Notes: generated by a model from the letters alone, not told the origin. Shown: positions 16,712 to 26,620, numbered from the stretch's first letter. The stretch: DNA of 64,000 bases from Marinifilaceae bacterium (GCA_025210485.1 JAOARN010000119.1:1-64000); one strand, 5' to 3'. Translations and numbers: made by a program.

Positions 16712-17488
16712 TTATTTAATTTTCTCATTTTTGAATGCCCCAATCCCAAATAGTGCGTAATCATATTTTACAGGATCATTTGGGTCAAACTCTTTAAGTT
16801 TATTGGTTATTTCAACTACTGCATTCCAATCGTTTTGCTTTCTCTTTAGTAAACCTAAATCTCTACTTACATTGCCAGAATGAACATCTAGAGGAAGAAG
16901 TAATTGATTGGTTGAAATTTTATTCCATATACCGAAATCGATAATGTCTTTTCTTACCATCCATCTTAAAAACATATTAATTCTTTTTGCAGCTGATTTT
17001 TTCTCAACATTTGCAACATGTTTTTCTGTTCTTCTGAGATGTTCCAGTTCAAAAAATATTCTTCTGAAATTGACAAGTGGGTTGTAAACAGAACTGTCTG
17101 TTTTTTGTATGTTTTTAGTGAAGACTGATTCCAGGCCTCCGTAATTAGTATAAATATTTTTCAGGGAATAGATGAAAAATAGTAAATCATCAGCATTAAA
17201 AGTTCGATATTTAAAATTTGTTAGTTTTTTTAAATCTGAGTCATTCGAATTTTTAACAAAATCGTAAGGAGAATCATCCATAAGCTTCATCAAGTTTTTA
17301 GCAGACTTAATAATACTAGTTCTATTTCCCCATGCAATAGTTGATGTCAAAAAAGCTGATATTTCAATGTCCTCTTTGAGTTTGTAGTTTTTTGGTATTT
17401 GGATCGGATCGGTTTCAATAAACGAATCAATATTATATTCTTCGAGTTTCAAATCCAGATAATCTTTAATTTCAGCAGAGTTGCGCAT
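16712..17488 (-). CDS. TIGR02757 (DUF2400) family protein
   Basis: 258 residues, the full family length. Recognised from DPIQIPKNY, EDIEISAFLTSTIAWGNRTSI (about 39-60), the conserved RMNMFLRWMVRKD-like block (here RINMFLRWMVR) and the LPLDVHSGNVSRDLGL block. It resembles HhH-GPD DNA glycosylases at low level, but no member is well characterised and no function should be assigned from this. Last gene of the minus-strand run exchanger, LolD-like, TIGR02757, with 10 bp to the gene upstream. Confidence 0.85.
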   Translation of the reverse strand: MRNSAEIKDYLDLKLEEYNIDSFIETDPIQIPKNYKLKEDIEISAFLTSTIAWGNRTSIIKSAKNLMKLMDDSPYDFVKNSNDSDLKKLTNFKYRTFNADDLLFFIYSLKNIYTNYGGLESVFTKNIQKTDSSVYNPLVNFRRIFFELEHLRRTEKHVANVEKKSAAKRINMFLRWMVRKDIIDFGIWNKISTNQLLLPLDVHSGNVSRDLGLLKRKQNDWNAVVEITNKLKEFDPNDPVKYDYALFGIGAFKNEKIK

Positions 17489-17498
17489 AATAGGAGAG

Positions 17499-18158
17499 TT
17501 ATTTAGTTGAATTTATTTTACCATCAGCCATTATTATTTTTCTATCTGACATATTAGCCAAATCATTATCATGAGTTACTATAACAAAGCTTTGTCCAAG
17601 TTCGTTTCTGAGTTTAAAAAACAATTCGTGTAATTCTTGTCTGTTTTTGCTATCTAGATTACCTGAAGGCTCATCGGCAAATATCACCATTGGATTGTTT
17701 ATAAGTGCTCTTGCAACAGCTATTCTTTGTCTTTCACCTCCTGACATTTCGGATGGTTTATGTTCTGATCTATCTGTTAGATTTAATATTTCAAGCAGTT
17801 CTTTTGCTTTTTTTATAGATTCAGTCTTTGATTTTTTTGCAATAAAAGCAGGCATGCATATATTTTCTATTGCAGTAAATTCTGGTAATAGATGATGAAA
17901 CTGAAAAACAAAACCAATATTTCGATTTCTGAATTCAGCAAGTTTTTTATCTTTTAGTTTAAAAATATCAGTATTATCATAAAATATTTCCCCTTTGTCG
18001 GGTTTGTCAAGGCTTCCCATTATCTGTAGTAAGCTAGTTTTGCCTGCACCACTTGCACCTACTATTGATACTATCTCTGAATTTCCAATACTTAGATCGA
18101 TGCCTTTTAAAACATTTAACTCACCAAAAGATTTATAAATATTGCTTGCCTTTATCAT
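17499..18158 (-). CDS. LolD-like ABC transporter ATP-binding protein
   Basis: 219 residues, a single ABC ATPase domain. Walker [10 protein letters not shown] (about 34-42), Q-loop [10 protein letters not shown], signature SGGERQR, Walker [13 protein letters not shown] and H-loop THD are all intact. The [16 protein letters not shown] sequence is typical of the MacB/LolD group, which powers extraction of lipoproteins or macrolides with FtsX-like permeases. No permease gene lies nearby, so the partner is encoded elsewhere. LolD assignment is by similarity; other MacB-type roles are possible. Confidence 0.8.
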   Translation of the reverse strand: MIKASNIYKSFGELNVLKGIDLSIGNSEIVSIVGASGAGKTSLLQIMGSLDKPDKGEIFYDNTDIFKLKDKKLAEFRNRNIGFVFQFHHLLPEFTAIENICMPAFIAKKSKTESIKKAKELLEILNLTDRSEHKPSEMSGGERQRIAVARALINNPMVIFADEPSGNLDSKNRQELHELFFKLRNELGQSFVIVTHDNDLANMSDRKIIMADGKINSTK

Positions 18159-18195
18159 TATGTTTTAATTAATATGTTAAGTTTTAAAAAATGTG

Positions 18196-19386
18196 TTACC
18201 AGCTTCTTGTTATGCTGTCAGCTATATTTTGAAGCAAACTATTAAAAGGTTTTAAATACTCAATAATAACTCCTGCTATTCTTGCAAGGAAATCATCATT
18301 GCCAGCTTCGAACGAGGCTGCGCCAACCGAATATATTATAAAGATTATATATAGGCAAGCTAAAATCAAAACTTGCTTAATTCCCATTTTCTTGCTGAAA
18401 TAAAACACAATTATAGTTAAAATAGTTATAAGAATAAGCATTATTCTGATATCTATTAATGTTTCCCCAGCTTCAGAAAATTCTATTTCATGCCCTGTGA
18501 ATAATAAAAATACAGCTAGTGGCAAACCTAGACTAATAGTTATATCAAAAATATTTGAACCTAAAACATTTGATAAGGAGTCGTCGTAGTTGCCTTTTTT
18601 TGCATCTTTTATTGATATAATCGTGTCTGGAACACTACTTGCTGCGGCAACAACAACCAAGGCAACAAATAGGGGGTTAATTGATAAGTCATGAGATATT
18701 CCTTTGCAGCCCTCTACCAAGCCAGCACAAGCTATTGCCATTATAGTTGTTGAACCTAATAGTAATATCCAACTTCTAGATATTATGTTTTTCTCTGATT
18801 TAAATTGATATTTTTCATACCACGATTCAAACACTTGCGGATGTTTATGTTCTTCAACCAATCTATCTGATTTAGGCATTGTTATGAATGTATAAGCTAA
18901 GTAGACTAGGTAAAATAATGTAAAAACCCATCCATGCCAATGTGTTATTCGACTACTTGATAATAGTACAAGTAATATGATTTCGCCAGCAATAAGGAAT
19001 AAGCCATCTCTGAGAATTACTTTTTTAGCTATACTTATGGATTTAACACCTGCTACGGTGGCTATAACTACCCATATTACTAACATTGGAATCACAATAC
19101 TATTAAAAATAGCAGAACCTGTATTGCCACCAATACTCGCAGCCAGATCTCTTCCTAAATTATCATATGAAGCAAAGGCAAGAAAAAAAACAGTTGTTAA
19201 TAATTCAGGCATAGACGAGCCAATAGCATTCAGACTTGCTCCTTTTACACCTTCACTCATATTTCGACCAAGGTAGTCAGTTGCCGATTCAAAAACATTG
19301 CATGTTTTGGCTATTATATATGAGCATATAATCATTAAAAATAATCCTCCATACCAGGTTTGAAATAAAAAATGTAAATTGATCAT
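18196..19386 (-). CDS. Sodium/calcium exchanger family membrane protein
   Basis: 396 residues with about ten hydrophobic segments. Both alpha repeats of the cation/Ca2+ exchanger family are visible: alpha-1 NAIGSSMPELLTTVF with GGNTGSAIFNSIV, and alpha-2 AAASSVPDTIISIKDA with LGSNIFDITISLG. The paired Pro-Glu and Pro-Asp residues are the ion-binding acids. It should exchange Ca2+ (or another divalent ion) for Na+ or H+ across the inner membrane. It starts a minus-strand run with the LolD-like gene 37 bp downstream; a functional link is not evident. Confidence 0.85.
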   Translation of the reverse strand: MINLHFLFQTWYGGLFLMIICSYIIAKTCNVFESATDYLGRNMSEGVKGASLNAIGSSMPELLTTVFFLAFASYDNLGRDLAASIGGNTGSAIFNSIVIPMLVIWVVIATVAGVKSISIAKKVILRDGLFLIAGEIILLVLLSSSRITHWHGWVFTLFYLVYLAYTFITMPKSDRLVEEHKHPQVFESWYEKYQFKSEKNIISRSWILLLGSTTIMAIACAGLVEGCKGISHDLSINPLFVALVVVAAASSVPDTIISIKDAKKGNYDDSLSNVLGSNIFDITISLGLPLAVFLLFTGHEIEFSEAGETLIDIRIMLILITILTIIVFYFSKKMGIKQVLILACLYIIFIIYSVGAASFEAGNDDFLARIAGVIIEYLKPFNSLLQNIADSITRSW

Positions 19387-19789
19387 AAGTATTTTGTTTC
19401 AAGATTTTTATGTGTAGTTATTGAGAAAATATCTGAAGCCTAAAGTAATCAATAATTAAATAAAGCTGAAAAACTTTCATCGAGTATTATCTCCCTTTTG
19501 TCTAATATTATATATAAGAAATTATATTTTGTTTATTTACGGATTTATTAATTCAAATGTTTCAAGTTTTTTAATATTTTGATAATTTTATACAAATTAT
19601 TTAGAGGTTTTCAAGATTTATTTATATCAGAAAAATGAGGACTAAATATATTATTTATATTTATGTAGTAATTCTATTTAAATAATAATGATACCTCATC
19701 TCCAATTTTTGAATTAGATAAACTGCATCATAAATATTAGGCAGTTTTTAACATAGTCAAATTCAAAAAATACTCTAGTTTTAATTATT
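19387..19789. other. Divergent intergenic region
   Basis: Very AT-rich, no ORF. An inverted repeat AAACTGC (19720-19726)/GCAGTTT (19741-19747) with a 14-bp loop followed by TTTAAC lies 43 bp before the response-regulator start; it could be a weak leader hairpin or an operator. Nothing else seen. Confidence 0.3.
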
Positions 19790-20485
19790 ATGAATTGTAT
19801 TATAGTTGATGATGAGCCGTTGGCTCAAAGAATAATTGAAAGATATATAAACGAACTTCCCGATTTGAGCATAATTGCAAAGTGTAATGATGCACTCGAA
19901 GCATTGGATATTCTAAAGGCTAATCAGGTAGATCTTATATTTCTGGATATAAATATGCCACGACTTAATGGTATTAATTTTCTTAAAACCAATAGGCAAA
20001 ATGTTATGACTATTATTACTACAGCCTATTCAGAATATGCTTTGGAGTCATATGAGCTTAATGTAATTGATTATCTGAAAAAACCATTTTCATTTGAAAG
20101 ATTCTTGAAAGCAACTGAAAAGGCATTCGAGAGATATAATCTTATTAATAAGAATTTGAATGATACTGATGAAATAGATCAGATTTTTGTCAAAGTCAAT
20201 AAGAAATCAATCAATATTAATATAGATAATATCTTATATGTAGAGGCTTTGGGAGATTATATAAAGATTCATACGACTGAAAAATCATATGTTACATATC
20301 AATCTTTGAAAGGTTTTGTTAAAATGTTACCCAGTAAGAAGTTTTATCGAATTCATAAATCTTTTATAGTTGCACTTTCAAAAATTAGTGAGTTTTATGG
20401 AAACACCATTAAGATAGATAATAAGGAGTTACCTTTGGGCAATAATTATAAACAAGGGTTTTTAAAAGCAATTCATCCAAGTTGA
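19790..20485 (+). CDS. LytTR-family response regulator
   Basis: 231 residues. Receiver domain 1-120 with acidic pocket Asp7/Asp8, phosphoacceptor Asp53 in FLDINMP, Thr in ITTAYS and Lys in YLKKPFSFERF. The LytTR DNA-binding domain covers about 135-231 (ILYVEALGDYIKIHT, FYRIHKSFIVALSKI). Typical partners are LytS/YpdA-type histidine kinases with a HisKA-like His_kinase domain, but none is adjacent on either side, so this is an orphan here. Transcription ends at a long hairpin at 20502-20553. Confidence 0.9.
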   Translation: MNCIIVDDEPLAQRIIERYINELPDLSIIAKCNDALEALDILKANQVDLIFLDINMPRLNGINFLKTNRQNVMTIITTAYSEYALESYELNVIDYLKKPFSFERFLKATEKAFERYNLINKNLNDTDEIDQIFVKVNKKSININIDNILYVEALGDYIKIHTTEKSYVTYQSLKGFVKMLPSKKFYRIHKSFIVALSKISEFYGNTIKIDNKELPLGNNYKQGFLKAIHPS

Positions 20486-20501
20486 AATTCAGAATGAAAG
20501 A

Positions 20502-20553
20502 ATAATCTAAGTTTATTTTACACATGATACAATGTAAAATAAACCTAGATTAT
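20502..20553. terminator. Long bidirectional terminator hairpin
   Basis: About 22-bp stem (AATAATCTAAGTTTATTTTA... pairing with its near-complement ending TAGATTATC) with a 6-base loop and one G-U/mismatch, located between the convergent response regulator and thiamine pyrophosphokinase genes. Its own T-rich arm replaces a separate U-tract. Confidence 0.7.
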
Positions 20554-20562
20554 CTATAATTC

Positions 20563-21183
20563 TTAATTTGCTAAATAAACAAGTACTTTTCCTTTTGTGA
20601 ATTCCAGAGTAAAATTATCTGAAATACAAGTATTCAAGCTTCCTTGCCACATCTGTTTTAGCATAAGTTGGTTTAAAGGATATTTTAAATTTTTCGAACT
20701 AATTTCATTATCTGTATACTCAGCAAATATTGAAATAGATTGTTTCTGTTTGCATTCGATTGATGATGATTTTGTTAAGCAAATAAATTTACCATAATCT
20801 GTATACATCGATACATTTGCTTTACTATTGTAATCATAAAGTAAAGATATGTTTGCTAAACAATGATCTTCTCTTTTACCAGTAGCTGCATATATTTCTA
20901 TTTCGGTAAATGATTTTTCAAGGCAATGATTAAATGCTTTTGTTAAATCATTTGTTTCTTGGCAAGATATCTGTTTAATCCTACTTTGATATTTTTCCTT
21001 AAGTTCTATAGAAATAGAATCCAAATCCCCTATGATGATATTCGGAGTAATATTATGATTATCAAGTGCCTCTATTGCTCCATCGCAACATACAATATAT
21101 TTACAATCTTTTATTTGCTCAACTAAATAATCTTTAGTTGGAAACTCTCCATTTGCGATAATACAGACTCTATCTTTTTTCAA
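20563..21183 (-). CDS. thiN: Thiamine pyrophosphokinase
   Basis: 206 residues. Family signatures: CDGAIEALDNHNITPNIIIGDLDSI (GDxDS), QETNDLTKAFNHCLE (D-x-TK) and AATGKREDHCLANISLL (G-x-R-x-DH). It converts thiamine to thiamine diphosphate with ATP. Third gene of the TPP-riboswitch operon: receptor, PnuT, kinase; only 3 bp separate it from pnuT. This is the classical Bacteroidota thiamine salvage set, so the product should phosphorylate imported thiamine and trap it in the cell. Confidence 0.92.
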   Translation of the reverse strand: MKKDRVCIIANGEFPTKDYLVEQIKDCKYIVCCDGAIEALDNHNITPNIIIGDLDSISIELKEKYQSRIKQISCQETNDLTKAFNHCLEKSFTEIEIYAATGKREDHCLANISLLYDYNSKANVSMYTDYGKFICLTKSSSIECKQKQSISIFAEYTDNEISSKNLKYPLNQLMLKQMWQGSLNTCISDNFTLEFTKGKVLVYLAN

Positions 21184-21186
21184 AAT

Positions 21187-21774
21187 TTATATTCTTTTAT
21201 CTGATTTTATAAAACTTTTTTTCCACTCAAAATAGCCAATAATAGACATTATAGCATATACCAAAAATAAGATAACTGTATAGTTTAGTCCCTTGTAAAT
21301 GTACATTATGATAGAAATGATATTTACAAAAATCCAAATATACCATTGTTCTATTATTTTCTTTGCTAACATCCAAGTCCCAATAATACTAAGTGATGTA
21401 GTAAGTGCATCCCAATAGGGTAGACTAGCATCAGTATATTTTACTAAAACAAATGACATTGCTGTATATAATGGGATGAATGAAATAGCTAACTTGATAG
21501 TTGTTTTTTTAGATATTTTAGTCACTTTTAATTCTTCGTCTTGAGTGTTTTTAGAGATCCATAAATACCATCCATATACACTAACAAAGACATAATAAAA
21601 TTGGAGACTCATATCTGCATATAACTTTGAGTTGTAAAATACAATTATATATGCTAATGCTGTTAATATACCTACAGGCCATAACACCCACAGCTGCTTT
21701 ATTTCAAGTATTACATATATTATTCCTAAAATAGTACCTATTAATTCAATATTTTGAAGAATGAAGTTTAACAT
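21187..21774 (-). CDS. pnuT: PnuC-family thiamine transporter (PnuT)
   Basis: 195 residues with seven hydrophobic segments. PnuC-family hallmarks: GIIYVILEIKQLWVLWPVGI near 17-36, FYYVFVSVYGWYLW near 60-73 and KKIIEQWYIWIFVNIISIIMY near 136-156. PnuC carries nicotinamide riboside, but in Bacteroidota the copy sitting between a TPP-regulated receptor and a thiamine kinase is the thiamine transporter PnuT. Substrate assignment therefore rests on operon and riboswitch, not on the protein itself. Confidence 0.88.
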   Translation of the reverse strand: MLNFILQNIELIGTILGIIYVILEIKQLWVLWPVGILTALAYIIVFYNSKLYADMSLQFYYVFVSVYGWYLWISKNTQDEELKVTKISKKTTIKLAISFIPLYTAMSFVLVKYTDASLPYWDALTTSLSIIGTWMLAKKIIEQWYIWIFVNIISIIMYIYKGLNYTVILFLVYAIMSIIGYFEWKKSFIKSDKRI

Positions 21775-21780
21775 ATTTGT

Positions 21781-24171
21781 TTATAATTTAAAATTACACG
21801 AGATATAAAAATGTCTTCCTGCTTGAGGAAAATATGTTATCCAATTACCAGCAACATACGCATTGTTCTCATATTCGAGGTCAAATATATTGTTTACGGT
21901 ACAGGCAAGAGAAATATTCTTGAAAAATTTATATTTAAAATTATATGCTAATCTGAAATTATAATAATTATAAGCATCTAGTTTTCGTTCTTCACTTTCT
22001 GAATTGTCAATATATTGTTTACCAACATATTTGGTGGAAAGCTCCGAGACTAAATTCTTTTTGAATGTATATTTTAGGCTACTAGCCATAATTAATTCAG
22101 GTGAAAAGGATATTTTTTTGTCAACAGATTTCTCTGCAAGATATAATTCCCAGTTCTCATCTTGTAAATATACATCATGATTTTTAATCATATTTCGACT
22201 CAAACTCATATTACCAGTCCAGTTAAGATTTTTAAGAATATTTACTCCAGCAGTAAATTCAAGCCCCATTCTATATGAATCTTTAACATTTGTCATCAAT
22301 TTGTCTCCAGTCGAATTTAATTCACCAGTGGCAACTAATTGATTATCATAATTCATATAATATAGATTTAATGAAGTTGCAAAATTGCGTTTTCTTAATT
22401 CATAGCCCAGTTCGTAATCTTCAAGTTTTTCTGATTTTGGTAAATCATTAGGTCTTTCTTTAGCATTTTTAAAATCAGCTCTATTAGGCTCTCTATTTGC
22501 TATAGCATAAGAAAAATACATTGACGAATTATCATTAATGGAATATGATAATCCTAGTTTTGGATTGAAGAAATCATATTTATGTTGCTGTATTAAATCT
22601 TTTAAGTCGTCATCCTTTCCTGACATTTCATAATCTATATGTCTGTACTGTGCATCGAGGTAAATATTAAGTTTGTCGCTTATATCGTAATTTGCTTTTA
22701 AATATGAGTTTATATCTGTCTTTTCACCTAGATTAAAATACCATTGGTATTTTTCTTTTAATTGGTTTTGCTCATCCCAAACAATTAACCCATAATGATC
22801 CCCTGAATATTTATTTGCTGCACCTCCAAAATTTAAATTCAGCTTTGATTTTTTGTAATCTAATGAATAAGTAAAACCGTAAAAATCATTTTTTAACCAC
22901 TTTTGTCTTATTAAATCAGACTCTTCTTTTCCATCAGCAGGAAGTTTGATACCATAGTCAGCATATTCATCATCATCCTTATATTGTTGATAATAACCTT
23001 TGCCTTTAGTGTAGTGTGCTGCCAAATTAAGATTTATAAAATCAGATAATTTATAGGTGTAAAATAATTGGTAATGAGTCTGTTTGTAGTTGTCTGTTTG
23101 ACCGTCAAATGTTTTTTCATTTCCATCAGCATCATAATATATTCCAGCTGGATTATAAGTTCGTGGATATTTTTTTAAGTCAGAATTACCCCACCATGTG
23201 ATACCTGTATGTTGATTTCCATGGATAAGATTGAACTTAAGTATTGATTTTTCTGAGTAATATGAAACATTTGCAAACATTGATTCATGGTCTGAAAATC
23301 CTCTGTCTATATACCCATCAGAGTCTAATTTTGATAATCTTAAATCAATAGATAATTTATTTTTTAATAGTCCAGTACCTAGTTTTAGACTGTTTCTGAA
23401 AGTTCCGAAAGAACCTGCAAGACTAGAATACTCAACATATGCATCCTTTTTTAAGTCTCTAGTTTGGAAGTTGACACTTGCGCCAAATGCGGCGGCTCCA
23501 TTCATAGATGTACCAACACCTCTTTGAATTTGAATAGAATTAAGAGAAGATGCAAAATCAGGCATATTGACAAAAAATACATTTTGTGATTCTGAATCAT
23601 TTAATGGTATTCCATTTATGGTAAAATTAATTCTAGATGCATCAGTACCTCTTATTCGCATTGAAGAGTAGCCTATACCTGTTCCAGCTTCTGAATTTGA
23701 AACAACAGATACAGCATTGCTTAGTTGATATGGAATATCATGGCCTTGATTATTGTCCTCAATATCTTTTTTGTTAAAATTTGATTTGGCAAATGGTTTA
23801 GCTTTGTCTGCTCTTGTAGCATTAACTACTACTTCCTCCGACAAAATAGAAAGTTTTTCTAGTTGGATATTTAAATCAATATCTTTTTCTAGATTTAGTT
23901 CAACTGTTTTCTTTTTATACCCTACAAATGACACTATTAAAGAATAGTTTGCCTTTTTTAGATTTTTAAATACGAACTCTCCGTTCGAATTTGATACTGT
24001 TCCATTGTACGAACCAAGTATTGCTACTGAAGCCCCAGGAAGAATTTCAGATTTTGCATCTGTAATTTTACCTTTAATTGAAAATTGAGAAAAGGAATAA
24101 CTCGTTGATAATAAAATAAGAATGACCAGGATACTAGTTTTTCTTATGTTCCTAAAAAAATAATTTAGCAT
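21781..24171 (-). CDS. TonB-dependent outer-membrane receptor for thiamine
   Basis: 796 residues. Signal peptide (about 1-28), carboxypeptidase-regulatory-like domain (about 30-115: SIKGKITDAKSEILPGASVAI), plug (about 125-235, with MRIRGTDASRINFTINGIPLN and IQIQRGVG), then a 22-strand beta-barrel ending in Leu (FYISCNFKL). Energised uptake across the outer membrane through TonB. The TPP riboswitch 120 bp upstream and the downstream PnuT and thiamine kinase genes identify thiamine or a phosphate ester as the likely ligand. First gene of the operon, 6 bp before pnuT. Confidence 0.9.
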   Translation of the reverse strand: MLNYFFRNIRKTSILVILILLSTSYSFSQFSIKGKITDAKSEILPGASVAILGSYNGTVSNSNGEFVFKNLKKANYSLIVSFVGYKKKTVELNLEKDIDLNIQLEKLSILSEEVVVNATRADKAKPFAKSNFNKKDIEDNNQGHDIPYQLSNAVSVVSNSEAGTGIGYSSMRIRGTDASRINFTINGIPLNDSESQNVFFVNMPDFASSLNSIQIQRGVGTSMNGAAAFGASVNFQTRDLKKDAYVEYSSLAGSFGTFRNSLKLGTGLLKNKLSIDLRLSKLDSDGYIDRGFSDHESMFANVSYYSEKSILKFNLIHGNQHTGITWWGNSDLKKYPRTYNPAGIYYDADGNEKTFDGQTDNYKQTHYQLFYTYKLSDFINLNLAAHYTKGKGYYQQYKDDDEYADYGIKLPADGKEESDLIRQKWLKNDFYGFTYSLDYKKSKLNLNFGGAANKYSGDHYGLIVWDEQNQLKEKYQWYFNLGEKTDINSYLKANYDISDKLNIYLDAQYRHIDYEMSGKDDDLKDLIQQHKYDFFNPKLGLSYSINDNSSMYFSYAIANREPNRADFKNAKERPNDLPKSEKLEDYELGYELRKRNFATSLNLYYMNYDNQLVATGELNSTGDKLMTNVKDSYRMGLEFTAGVNILKNLNWTGNMSLSRNMIKNHDVYLQDENWELYLAEKSVDKKISFSPELIMASSLKYTFKKNLVSELSTKYVGKQYIDNSESEERKLDAYNYYNFRLAYNFKYKFFKNISLACTVNNIFDLEYENNAYVAGNWITYFPQAGRHFYISCNFKL

Positions 24172-24290
24172 AGCTTATAAATTAAATAATTAAAGGATTA
24201 ATCTTGTTTAATCTACTAATGTAGTATTTCAGGATTCTGAAAAATCAAACAAAATTAATATATGCTATACTTAAGACATTGATTACATTT

Positions 24291-24379
24291 TCCCCGTGCA
24301 GCATTATCTGCTGGGTCTTGAATTAAATGTGTATAATTCAAGGGTATGTTCTCAGCCCGTAGTCTTAAGGCACCCCTTA
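24291..24379 (-). ncRNA. TPP riboswitch (THI element)
   Basis: On the minus strand the order of conserved blocks is GGGGTGCC, GGGCTGAGA, ATACCC, an added AT-rich hairpin TTGAATTA/TTAATTCAA, GACCC, CAGCAGATAATGCTGC and CGGGGA. These are the P1, J3-2/P2, P3a, P4 and P5 elements of the TPP aptamer. About 120 nt separate it from the receptor start, room for an expression platform, though no strong terminator is visible there. Binding of thiamine diphosphate should lower expression of the three-gene uptake operon. Confidence 0.95.
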
Positions 24380-24418
24380 TTAAAATTGAATAAATGAATA
24401 TTGTTATAAAAATTGCGG

Positions 24419-24449
24419 CAAAGATATATTAAGAAAACTTATAGACAAA
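24419..24449 (-). promoter_or_regulatory. Promoter of the thiamine operon
   Basis: Minus-strand TTTG (24446-24449), 19-bp spacer, TATCTTTG (24419-24426): a full match to the Bacteroidota TTTG/TAnnTTTG consensus. The predicted start lies about 35 nt before the riboswitch. Confidence 0.8.
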
Positions 24450-24565
24450 GAAATATTATAGCTTTAAAGTCTAAATTATGATAGAGAATGACTATTGAAA
24501 AATCTAAAATATTTAAGATGTCTAAAAATAAGCTAATTGATAAGCCGAAAGTTTAAATTTACTTA

Positions 24566-24573
24566 TAACTTTG
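24566..24573 (+). promoter_or_regulatory. Candidate -7 element of the U32 gene
   Basis: TAACTTTG fits TAnnTTTG, 64 bp before the start codon. The -33 element is not clear. Confidence 0.5.
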
Positions 24574-24637
24574 CAAAACTTTTTAATTATACATTTTTTG
24601 TGTAAATATTTGATTTTAAGAATACAATAAGAATATT

Positions 24638-26620
24638 ATGGAGAATCCAGAATTATTAATGCCAGTTGGAAATATTGAAATGTTTCATGCAGCTGTTGAG
24701 GCTGGTGCTGATGCGATATATTTAGGACTTAAGCAATTTAACGCCAGAGGAAGAGCAACTAATTTTTCACCTGCTCAAGTTAGGGCAATGAAGAAAATTG
24801 CGGATAAAAATAAAATGAAAATTTATATTACCTTAAATACAGTAATTAAAAATTCTGAACTTCCTGCTCTTATTGATACTCTTTCAATTATTGAACAATT
24901 AAATATATCAGCTCTCATAATTCAGGATTGGGGTACTTACTATATAATTAAGAAATATTTTCCAAATATTCCTGTCCACGCTAGTACTCAGATGGCAAAT
25001 CATAATTCTGTAGGATGTAATTATAGTGAGAAACTTGGATTTGAAAGAGTAGTTATTGCTCGTGAAACCACCATGCAGGAGTTGAAATCTATAAAGAAAA
25101 ATACTAAAATTGAATTAGAAGTTTTTGTTCACGGTGCATTATGCTATTCTTTTTCAGGGATGTGTATGTTTAGTAGTTTTCTTGGTGGTAATGGTGCGAA
25201 TAGAGGTTTGTGTACTCAACCTTGCCGAAGGATATATTCAAATGATAAGGAATCACATTATTTGTTTAGTTTAAAGGATAATAATGCTATTCTTAGTATT
25301 CCTGAACTTAAAAAACTAAAGGTGGAATCTCTTAAAATTGAAGGTCGTCTTAAGCCTGCTGAATATGTGTATAAAGTAGCCAGTGCATACAGAAAAGCCA
25401 TTGATAAAAATCAAATAGATGAGGCTCAGCAAGAATTGATGCAAGATATGGGGCGCGAGAAAACATCTTACTTTTTAGGTGGGAATGTAAGCGAATCAAT
25501 ATCTGATAATACTAATACTGGTCTTTTGGTAGGAGAAGTTGTAAGGAGAGAATCGAATAATATAAAGTTTACCAGTAATATTGAATTAAAACCTAGTTTT
25601 AGAATTCGAATTAAGCAAGATTCTGGAGATGCTCAAAAATCAATTAAACTTAATGAGGTTGAACAAATATCAAAGGAATTATACCAAGTTGAGGTCGATG
25701 GCGTTAATGCAAATAAGGGAAATCAGGTTTATGTAGTAGGAATGTCTGAAAAGAAATTTTCATCGAAATTAGCAGATTCTAATTTTAATAATATTCGATC
25801 AAGATTTCCTTTTGCTAAAAAGCAAAATATCATTAAATCATTATCCGAAAAGAAAAAAAATCACCAAAACAAGGAAGAACTTTACATAAGAATTGCTGGT
25901 TTAAATTGGTTGAAAAAAGTAGACTTTAGAAGTATAGATTTTCTAATAATAAATTTGAATAAAACAGAATGGGAAAAATTCGAGTGGAATTCTGGATTCC
26001 TACAAAAGAACTCAAATAAAATTATTATTGAGCTACCTAAATTTATACCTGAAAAAGATATAGATTTCTATAAAGCTTTGACGAAGAAAGCATCTAATTC
26101 TAAATTTAGATATTTTTCAATAAGTCATTTATCTCAAAAAATGATGCTACCTAAAAATTCTAGATTTATGTCTAATGAAAATGTCTATGCATTTAATGAT
26201 GCTGCAATAAAACATTTGAAATCTGAGAGGGTGTTAGATTACTGTTATCCGATTGAGTCAGAGATCGATAATTTATTCAACTCTAAAAATAGAGATGGAA
26301 TTATACCTATCTATTTTTTCCCTGATCTATTCTACTCTAGAATGCCAATTAAAGCTGAAGGAAATAATATAAAAGATTCGAAAAAAACAGAGTTTGTAAG
26401 AAAAATGAAAAATGGTATGACTATTATTCATTCTGTTAGCCCAGTGGCATGGTTTCAGGCAAAACCTAAATTACAGAAAAGCGGATTTAATAAATTTTTA
26501 ATCGATTTTAGTAATGATAAGCTTAGCTCTAATGTATTTAAGAGAGTAATAAAACACTATAAAAATTCTCAGCAAATTCAACCCTCTACTAGTTTTAACT
26601 TCAAAAAAGGAATGAAATAA
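24638..26620 (+). CDS. U32-family peptidase-like protein (TrhP/RlhA group)
   Basis: 660 residues. The N-terminal TIM-barrel (1-260) starts ELLMPVGNIEMFHAAVEAGADAIYLG and carries the U32 signature EVFVHGALCYSFSGMC (161-176) with Cys169 and Cys176. Cys192 and Cys196 follow in GLCTQPCR. Family members TrhP and RlhA use this core for prephenate-dependent hydroxylation of tRNA or 23S rRNA; others are annotated as collagenase-like peptidases. Residues 290-390 look like a beta-domain, and the last 250 residues are poorly conserved and not recognised. RNA hydroxylation is the more likely role, with exact target unknown. Monocistronic with a strong terminator. Confidence 0.8.
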   Translation: MENPELLMPVGNIEMFHAAVEAGADAIYLGLKQFNARGRATNFSPAQVRAMKKIADKNKMKIYITLNTVIKNSELPALIDTLSIIEQLNISALIIQDWGTYYIIKKYFPNIPVHASTQMANHNSVGCNYSEKLGFERVVIARETTMQELKSIKKNTKIELEVFVHGALCYSFSGMCMFSSFLGGNGANRGLCTQPCRRIYSNDKESHYLFSLKDNNAILSIPELKKLKVESLKIEGRLKPAEYVYKVASAYRKAIDKNQIDEAQQELMQDMGREKTSYFLGGNVSESISDNTNTGLLVGEVVRRESNNIKFTSNIELKPSFRIRIKQDSGDAQKSIKLNEVEQISKELYQVEVDGVNANKGNQVYVVGMSEKKFSSKLADSNFNNIRSRFPFAKKQNIIKSLSEKKKNHQNKEELYIRIAGLNWLKKVDFRSIDFLIINLNKTEWEKFEWNSGFLQKNSNKIIIELPKFIPEKDIDFYKALTKKASNSKFRYFSISHLSQKMMLPKNSRFMSNENVYAFNDAAIKHLKSERVLDYCYPIESEIDNLFNSKNRDGIIPIYFFPDLFYSRMPIKAEGNNIKDSKKTEFVRKMKNGMTIIHSVSPVAWFQAKPKLQKSGFNKFLIDFSNDKLSSNVFKRVIKHYKNSQQIQPSTSFNFKKGMK

